Part shown: piece by piece, positions 59,790 through 64,000 of the stretch | Position numbering within the stretch: position 1 is the stretch's first letter | Layout of the letters: each line of letters opens with the position of its first letter | Origin: Lachnospiraceae bacterium | Lineage (GTDB): Bacteria > Bacillota > Clostridia > Lachnospirales > Lachnospiraceae | NCBI GenBank assembly: GCA_022800815.1 | Contig: JAAWRC010000017.1 | Location: 1 to 64,000 of the forward strand | Direction of reading: 5' to 3' | DNA length: 64,000 bases | The notes under the pieces: model-generated | Database searches by the model: none | Seen by the model: the letters and a program-made list of their open reading frames with translations, nothing else | What the model was told of the DNA's origin: nothing | Program-made: the position numbers and the translations under genes

Positions 59790-60881
59790 CTATTTCTTTG
59801 CAATATACCCTTTCGCAGTCAGAAGCTCCGCGCACAGGAGGGCTCCGCCGGCCGCTCCCCGGAGGGTATTGTGGGAGAGTCCCACGAACTTGTAATCAAA
59901 AACCGTATCCTCCCTGAGACGGCCCAGGGTCACGCCCATGCCCCGCTCGTAGTCCCGGTCCAGGTTCGCCTGGGGTCTATTGTCCTCCTCGAAATATTTG
60001 AGAAACTGCTTCGGCGCACTGGGAAGGCCAAGTCTCTGGGGTTCTCCGGCGAAGTTCGCCCACCTCTCCAGGATCTCTTCCTTCGAAGGTTTTTTCTCAA
60101 AGCTCACGAACACCGCCGCCGTATGTCCGTTGCTGACCGGCACCCGGATGCACTGGGACGTGATGACCGGACCATCTGCTTTCTTGATCACGCCATCCTC
60201 GATTTTTCCCCATATTTTCAGAGGCTCCTGCTCGGACTTTTCTTCCTCGCCGCCAATATAGGGAATGACGTTGTCCACCATCTCCGGCCAGTCCTTGAAA
60301 GTCTTTCCCGCACCGGAGATGGCCTGGTAAGTGGTCACCACCGCCGTCTTCACGCCAAACTCCCGAAGCGCATGAAAGGCGGGGGTATAGCTCTGGATGG
60401 AGCAGTTGGGCTTCACGGCGATGAATCCCCGCTTCGTGCCGAGACGCTTCTTCTGAAATTCGATGACCTCGGCATGCTCCGGATTCAGCTCCGGAATGAT
60501 CATCGGCACGTCCGGAGTCCAGCGGTGAGCGCTGTTGTTGGAAACCACGGGCACCTCCGCCTTCGCATACGCCTCCTCGATGGCTCGGATCTCATCCTTG
60601 GTCATGTCCACGGCGCTGAACACGAAATCCACGTCCGCCGTCACTTCCTCAATGTTGTGCAGGTCCTTGACGACAAGCTTCTTCACGTTCTCCGGCATGG
60701 GATTGTCCAACTTCCAGCGGCCTCCCACGGCCTCCTCGTAGGTCTTTCCCGCACTCCGGGGGCTGGCCGCCACCGTCACCACCTCATACCAGGGATGATC
60801 GGCCAGCAGAGACACGAATCTCTGTCCCACCATGCCTGTCGCACCCAACACGCCAACTTTCAGCTTTTCCTTGATTTCCAT
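59790..60881 (-). CDS. asd: Aspartate-semialdehyde dehydrogenase
   Basis: A ~363-aa enzyme that reduces L-aspartyl-4-phosphate to aspartate semialdehyde for lysine, threonine and methionine. It matches the archaeal/fungal-type subfamily. KLKVGVLGATGMVGQRFVSL is the NADP site, VPVVSNNSAHRW follows, KPNCSIQSYTPAFHAL holds the catalytic Cys, and RVPVSNGHTAAVFVSF holds the catalytic His. I chose the ATG at 60881 after GAGGAGAGAG; the track start is 75 codons upstream, in the promoter region. Confidence 0.93.
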   Translation of the reverse strand: MEIKEKLKVGVLGATGMVGQRFVSLLADHPWYEVVTVAASPRSAGKTYEEAVGGRWKLDNPMPENVKKLVVKDLHNIEEVTADVDFVFSAVDMTKDEIRAIEEAYAKAEVPVVSNNSAHRWTPDVPMIIPELNPEHAEVIEFQKKRLGTKRGFIAVKPNCSIQSYTPAFHALREFGVKTAVVTTYQAISGAGKTFKDWPEMVDNVIPYIGGEEEKSEQEPLKIWGKIEDGVIKKADGPVITSQCIRVPVSNGHTAAVFVSFEKKPSKEEILERWANFAGEPQRLGLPSAPKQFLKYFEEDNRPQANLDRDYERGMGVTLGRLREDTVFDYKFVGLSHNTLRGAAGGALLCAELLTAKGYIAKK

Positions 60882-60973
60882 TTTCACTCTCTCCTCGTAA
60901 TTCTGATTTCTTTGATTCACATTTCGCATTTGCGCCTGTCTTTGTACAGCGCACATTTGTCTTTCCTCTGCGT

Positions 60974-61002
60974 ATTTTACACTATTTGTTTTTAAATTGC
61001 AA
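60974..61002 (-). promoter_or_regulatory. asd promoter
   Basis: TTGCAA (60997-61002) and TAAAAT (60974-60979), 17 nt apart on the minus strand, ~95 nt before the asd start. Confidence 0.78.
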
Positions 61003-61082
61003 GTGTTTTTTATCAAATACCCCGTTACCCTTGAAAGCCGTCCACAAGATCTAACTATCAATCCCTCTTGCGTCCCCTGCGC

Positions 61083-61118
61083 AAAAAAACCTGCCTCCAA
61101 CTTCATCGGAAACAGGTC
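61083..61118 (-). terminator. Terminator after tRNA-Thr
   Basis: GACCTGTTTCC, a loop, GGAGGCAGGTTTTTTT on the minus strand, directly after the tRNA. Confidence 0.75.
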
Positions 61119-61132
61119 TCATAAATTCCAAA

Positions 61133-61205
61133 AGCTCCCGGCCGGACTTGAACCGGCGACCTATTGATTACGAATCAATCGCTCTACCGACTGAGCCACG
61201 GAAGC
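61133..61205 (-). tRNA. tRNA-Thr (anticodon CGU)
   Basis: The minus strand folds as a complete 73-nt cloverleaf. The acceptor arm GCTTCCG pairs with CGGGAGC (one G-U pair), the D-arm is GCTCAGTCGGTAGAGC, and the anticodon loop TTCGTAA gives CGU for Thr (codon ACG). The T-arm is GCCGGTTCAAGTCCGGC. CCA is not encoded. Confidence 0.95.
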
Positions 61206-61235
61206 ACGTTCACAAAAAATCTTGTCAACGTCAAT

Positions 61236-61264
61236 ACTATACTATAGGATTTTCCTCCTGTCAA
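61236..61264 (-). promoter_or_regulatory. tRNA-Thr promoter
   Basis: TTGACA (61259-61264), 17 nt, TATAGT (61236-61241) on the minus strand, 30 nt before the tRNA 5' end. Confidence 0.85.
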
Positions 61265-61397
61265 GCCTTTCCTGAAATTTTCTCAAGCACCACTCTTTCC
61301 CGCCCTCCATACAATAAAATATACCCTGAAAGGCACGCATATCTCAACAATGAGCCGCCTCTCCAGGGCATGCACTACCCCATCGGAGGAACTTTTT

Positions 61398-62165
61398 ATG
61401 GAACCAGTCCTTGAATTTATAAATGTGTGTTTTTCCTATCACTCGCCGGACGGTGAGACCCCGGCTCTCTCCGGCATTTCCCTCTCGGTCCTGCCCGGCG
61501 AATTCATCGCCGTCGTGGGGCCTTCCGGCTGCGGCAAAACCACACTCCTCTCCTTAATCAGCGGTCTTCTCCGCCCGGAATCCGGCCAGATCCGGCTGTT
61601 TGGAAAGCCTTGCGGGTCATCCGGAACCAACATCGGCTATATGCTCCAGAAAGACCATTTATTTGAATGGCGAACCGTCTATGACAACGTCCTTCTCGGG
61701 CCCCAGATCCGGCACAGCTTAAATCAGGAGACAGAGACACAGGTGAGCGCCATGTTGGACACTTACGGACTTTCCGCCTTTAAGGACTCTCCGCCCTCGG
61801 CCCTGTCCGGCGGCATGCGCCAGCGGGCAGCCCTGATCCGCACCCTGGCTCTGGAGCCGGATCTTTTGCTCCTTGACGAGCCTTTTTCCGCCCTGGATTA
61901 CCAGACCCGTCTGGAGGTTGGGGACGACATCGGAGGGATCCTTCGAAAAGAGGGAAAAACCGCCGTCCTGGTGACCCACGATCTGGCGGAAGCCATCACT
62001 CTGGCGGACCGGGTGATCATTCTCTCCCACCGACCCGCCCGCATAAAAAAAATCCTCTCTCTGCATTTTGGCGAGGAATTCGACACTCCCCTAAAACGGC
62101 GGAGCGCCCCTTGCTTCAGCGAATATTTTGACAAAATCTGGAAGGAACTCAAATCCAATGGATAA
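61398..62165 (+). CDS. ABC transporter ATP-binding protein (SsuB/TauB-type)
   Basis: A ~255-aa ATPase. VVGPSGCGKTTLLSLISGLL is Walker A, MLQKDHLFEWRTVYDNV the Q-loop region, SGGMRQRAALIRTLALEPDL the signature, and LLLDEPFSALDYQTRLEV Walker B and D-loop; VTHDLAEAITL is the H-loop. This is the nitrate/sulfonate/taurine-type importer family. I chose the ATG at 61398 after GGAGGAACTTTTT. It overlaps the permease gene by 8 nt. Confidence 0.93.
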   Translation: MEPVLEFINVCFSYHSPDGETPALSGISLSVLPGEFIAVVGPSGCGKTTLLSLISGLLRPESGQIRLFGKPCGSSGTNIGYMLQKDHLFEWRTVYDNVLLGPQIRHSLNQETETQVSAMLDTYGLSAFKDSPPSALSGGMRQRAALIRTLALEPDLLLLDEPFSALDYQTRLEVGDDIGGILRKEGKTAVLVTHDLAEAITLADRVIILSHRPARIKKILSLHFGEEFDTPLKRRSAPCFSEYFDKIWKELKSNG

Positions 62166-62955
62166 CTCTCTTTCTGTGGCCCAGGCCCGTTACCTGAAGG
62201 CCCGTTCCCGCCACAAACGAAGAATTCTGGCGGGACAAATCCTTTTGTTTTTCCTGTTTGTCGGCATCTGGGAGCTTACCGCCCGTACGGGCCTGCTCAA
62301 TGACTTCATCTTCAGCAGCCCCTCCCGCATGGTGTCCTGCTTCCTCAGCATGACAAAAGATTTCAGCATTTTCGGCCACATCGGCATCACCCTGGCTGAG
62401 ACCATCGGAAGCTTCCTTCTTGTCATGGCCTGCGGCATCCTCATTGCCATGATCCTCTGGCTGTTTCCCTCCTTGGCCGAACTTCTGGACCCCTATCTGG
62501 TCATGCTCAACAGCCTGCCCAAATCGGCCATGGCCCCAGTGCTCATCGTGTGGCTGGGCAATAATGTCAAGACCATCGTGGTGGCGGCCGTCTCTGTGGC
62601 TGTCTTCGGCTCCATCATGACCCTCCACACCGGCTTTAAGGAAGTGGACTCCGACAAGGTCAAGCTGATCTATACCCTGGGTGGACGCAAACGGGATGTT
62701 CTCCTTAAGGTCCTCGTTCCGAGCTCCGTGCCCCTGATCATCAATAACATGAAGGTCAACATCGGCCTCTGCCTGGTGGGCGTCATCATCGGCGAATTCC
62801 TGGCGGCCGACAAGGGGCTCGGCTACCTCATCATCTATGGAAGCCAGGTCTTCAAAATGGATATTGTGATGATGAGCATCGTGATCCTCTGCATCCTCTC
62901 CATGGGATTTTACCGGCTGATCTCCGCATTGGAAAAGCATGTGAGAAAGCGGTAA
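62158..62955 (+). CDS. ABC transporter permease (SsuC/TauC-type)
   Basis: A ~265-aa permease starting MDNSLSVAQARYLKARSRHK, with six membrane segments, e.g. ILLFFLFVGIWELTARTGLL and IGSFLLVMACGILIAMILWL. The EAA loop DKVKLIYTLGGRKRDVLLKV contacts the ATPase, and VGVIIGEFLAADKGLGYLII is family-typical. No substrate-binding protein gene is adjacent in this window. The substrate could be a sulfonate, nitrate or a thiamine precursor; not resolved. Ends at a strong terminator. Confidence 0.92.
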   Translation: MDNSLSVAQARYLKARSRHKRRILAGQILLFFLFVGIWELTARTGLLNDFIFSSPSRMVSCFLSMTKDFSIFGHIGITLAETIGSFLLVMACGILIAMILWLFPSLAELLDPYLVMLNSLPKSAMAPVLIVWLGNNVKTIVVAAVSVAVFGSIMTLHTGFKEVDSDKVKLIYTLGGRKRDVLLKVLVPSSVPLIINNMKVNIGLCLVGVIIGEFLAADKGLGYLIIYGSQVFKMDIVMMSIVILCILSMGFYRLISALEKHVRKR

Positions 62956-62983
62956 AAACAGGCGGGGAGTCCCCCGCCTGTTT
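62956..62983. terminator. Bidirectional terminator after the ABC permease
   Basis: AAACAGGCGGGGA followed by TCCCCCGCCTGTTT, an 11-12 bp GC-rich hairpin with A- and T-runs; it also terminates the convergent TPR gene. Confidence 0.85.
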
Positions 62984-62999
62984 CATATTCTCCTTAACC

Positions 63000-64000
63000 T
63001 TATCTCGTTATCCTGCGGTAACGCACCGCATTCTGGTGGGCCGGCTCCAGCAGGATTGCCTGGTCAAACGCCCGGGCAGCCGCCTCCTTTTCCCCCAGAC
63101 CCAGCCTTGCCAGCCCGATCAGGTAATGGCAGTGGGCCTGGTTCCGTCTGTCAAGGTCGTCGTCAAAGATCAGGAAGTCCGGCAGGGACACGGCGAAGTA
63201 GCTCACCCGCATCTCGTCAAACATGTGCTGCTCTCCATAGTCCAGGAGCTTATTGTATCGGGCCTTCGCCTCCACCGGCTTTCCAAGCTTCTCCTTCGCC
63301 AGTCCCTGGTAATAGATCATGTCGGCGGGCTGGTCATTGTAATACATCATGCCGGCCGGCTCGTTCGCTCCCACGGCCGCCTGTTCAAAGTATGCCCCTC
63401 GCCGCCTCCTGGTCTCCTCTCTGCTCTTCCACAAGGCCCATGTAATAGTTCACATGGTTGTCCTTTGTCTCCTCCAGCTTTCCTTCCCCCAAATTGTCCG
63501 GGTAACGGAAGGTTTTCTTCAGATACGCCTCCGCCTGCTACCAGTTCCCCGCCTCCATGGCCTCTTTGGCCAGCTCCACCAGGGCCACCGTGTACTGGGT
63601 GGTCACCTTGCCTTCGCCGCCCTCCCAGGGATGGAAGCGGTTTTCCATGATGAAGCTGTATGCTTCCCCATACCTTCCAAGCAGGTTCAGAAGGGTCGCA
63701 TATTCAATCTTCAGGTCATCCCGCCTCATAAACACGTCCCGGTCTGTCTCATAGCGGGCAAGCCGTTCCTTTGCCGGCACCTCCAGCTTTTTGTAGAGCT
63801 GGTCTGTCTCCAGGAAGATCCTCGCATCCTCCGGGGCCAGGCTGCGGGCCTTCTCCATGGCCGCCCTGGCCGCCTCCTTGTCCTTCTTCTTATTATAGTA
63901 AGCAAGGGACAGGTTCCGCCAGACAACCGCCAGTCCGGGTTCCATTTCCGCCGCCCGCTCATACTGCAACTTGTCGTAGAACAGATTGCCCAGGTAATAG
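63000..64000 (-). pseudogene. TPR/DUF5107-like protein, disrupted and partial
   Basis: Two in-frame pieces of one protein run in from the right edge. The upstream piece (63538-64000) reads ERAAEMEPGLAVVWRNLSLA and AAMEKARSLAPEDARIFLET, a TPR solenoid, and stops at a TAG after MEAGNW. After the stop the same frame continues QAEAYLKKTFRYPDNLGEGK ... YYMGLVEEQRGDQEAA, then shifts frame at AGGGGC into GAYFEQAAVGANEPAG and GMMYYNDQPADMIYYQGLAK (63000-63434). So there is a nonsense codon plus an apparent +1 G in AGGG(G). The motifs fit DUF5107-associated TPR proteins. It may be a true pseudogene or carry sequencing errors. Confidence 0.8.

Noticed and set aside
59871-60995. 374-aa plus-strand ORF
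   Set aside because: Antisense to asd; no ribosome site and no domain.
61265-61397. TPP riboswitch before the SsuB/SsuC-type transporter
   Set aside because: No CTGAGA or related thi-box core sequence was found; only an AT-rich possible -10 is present.

Overview
The window looks like a Firmicute of the class Clostridia, most likely a Lachnospiraceae member. The evidence is the T-box-controlled tyrS, the SpmB sporulation-type protein, the MarR/heterodimeric ABC exporter operon, the style of the lipoproteins, and a 16S rRNA 5' end. Protein-coding content is moderately GC-rich from about 39 kb rightwards and visibly more AT-rich in the glycan island on the left.

Layout. (1) 1-1300: the first ~95 nt of a 16S rRNA gene on the minus strand with its leader and a clear rRNA promoter, then an N-acetylmuramoyl-L-alanine amidase. 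(2) 1443-36549: a ~35 kb, entirely minus-strand glycan biosynthesis island of 26 genes, tightly packed or overlapping. It combines alditol-phosphate chemistry (LicD, IspD/TarI-like and TagD-like cytidylyltransferases, CDP-glycerol transferase-like enzymes, a glycerophosphodiesterase), a FdtA/DegT/formyltransferase set for a 3-formamido-3,6-dideoxyhexose, an FkbH/ACP/GNAT/VOC acyl module, most of a legionaminic-acid-type nonulosonate pathway (PtmE-, NeuB/LegI-, NeuA/LegF-, LegB-, LegC-like), several glycosyltransferases, an AsnB-like ligase and two Gfo/Idh/MocA oxidoreductases. No polytopic membrane protein (Wzx, Wzy or ABC exporter) is visible in the island. Six of its enzymes carry a similar extra Rossmann-like domain.

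(3) 36589-39094: a TnpB-family protein whose three RuvC catalytic acidic positions all appear substituted, preceded by a Hin/resolvase-type serine recombinase. Between them lie two 26-bp dyads of 12-2-12 architecture in inverted orientation with complementary central dinucleotides (AC/GT), flanking an AT-rich promoter-like segment. I read this as a candidate invertible promoter switch facing the glycan island, and it is the most interesting part of the window.

(4) 39180-40975: T-box riboswitch and tyrS on the plus strand, ending at a long bidirectional terminator. (5) 40974-45305: MarR regulator plus two ABC exporter half-transporters. (6) 45324-48263: pabA-pabB-pabC for p-aminobenzoate. (7) 48295-56731: SpmB-like protein, a chemoreceptor, an orphan solute-binding lipoprotein, a TetR regulator and a 1364-residue RND transporter, with a textbook promoter and palindromic operator in front of the RND gene. 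(8) 56811-61264: a solute-binding-like protein and a lipoprotein, aspartate-semialdehyde dehydrogenase, and tRNA-Thr(CGU). (9) 61398-62983: an SsuB/SsuC-type ABC ATPase and permease pair on the plus strand. (10) 63000-64000: a TPR/DUF5107-like gene broken by a stop codon and a frameshift, running off the right edge.

In the island, nucleotide-activated sugars and alditols (CMP-, CDP-, probably dTDP- and GDP/UDP-linked) are made, acylated, formylated or amidated, and assembled by soluble transferases. The product could be a secondary cell-wall or capsular phosphoglycan or a flagellin-type glycan; the sequence alone does not decide this. All functional statements are from reading protein motifs by eye; no database search was run.
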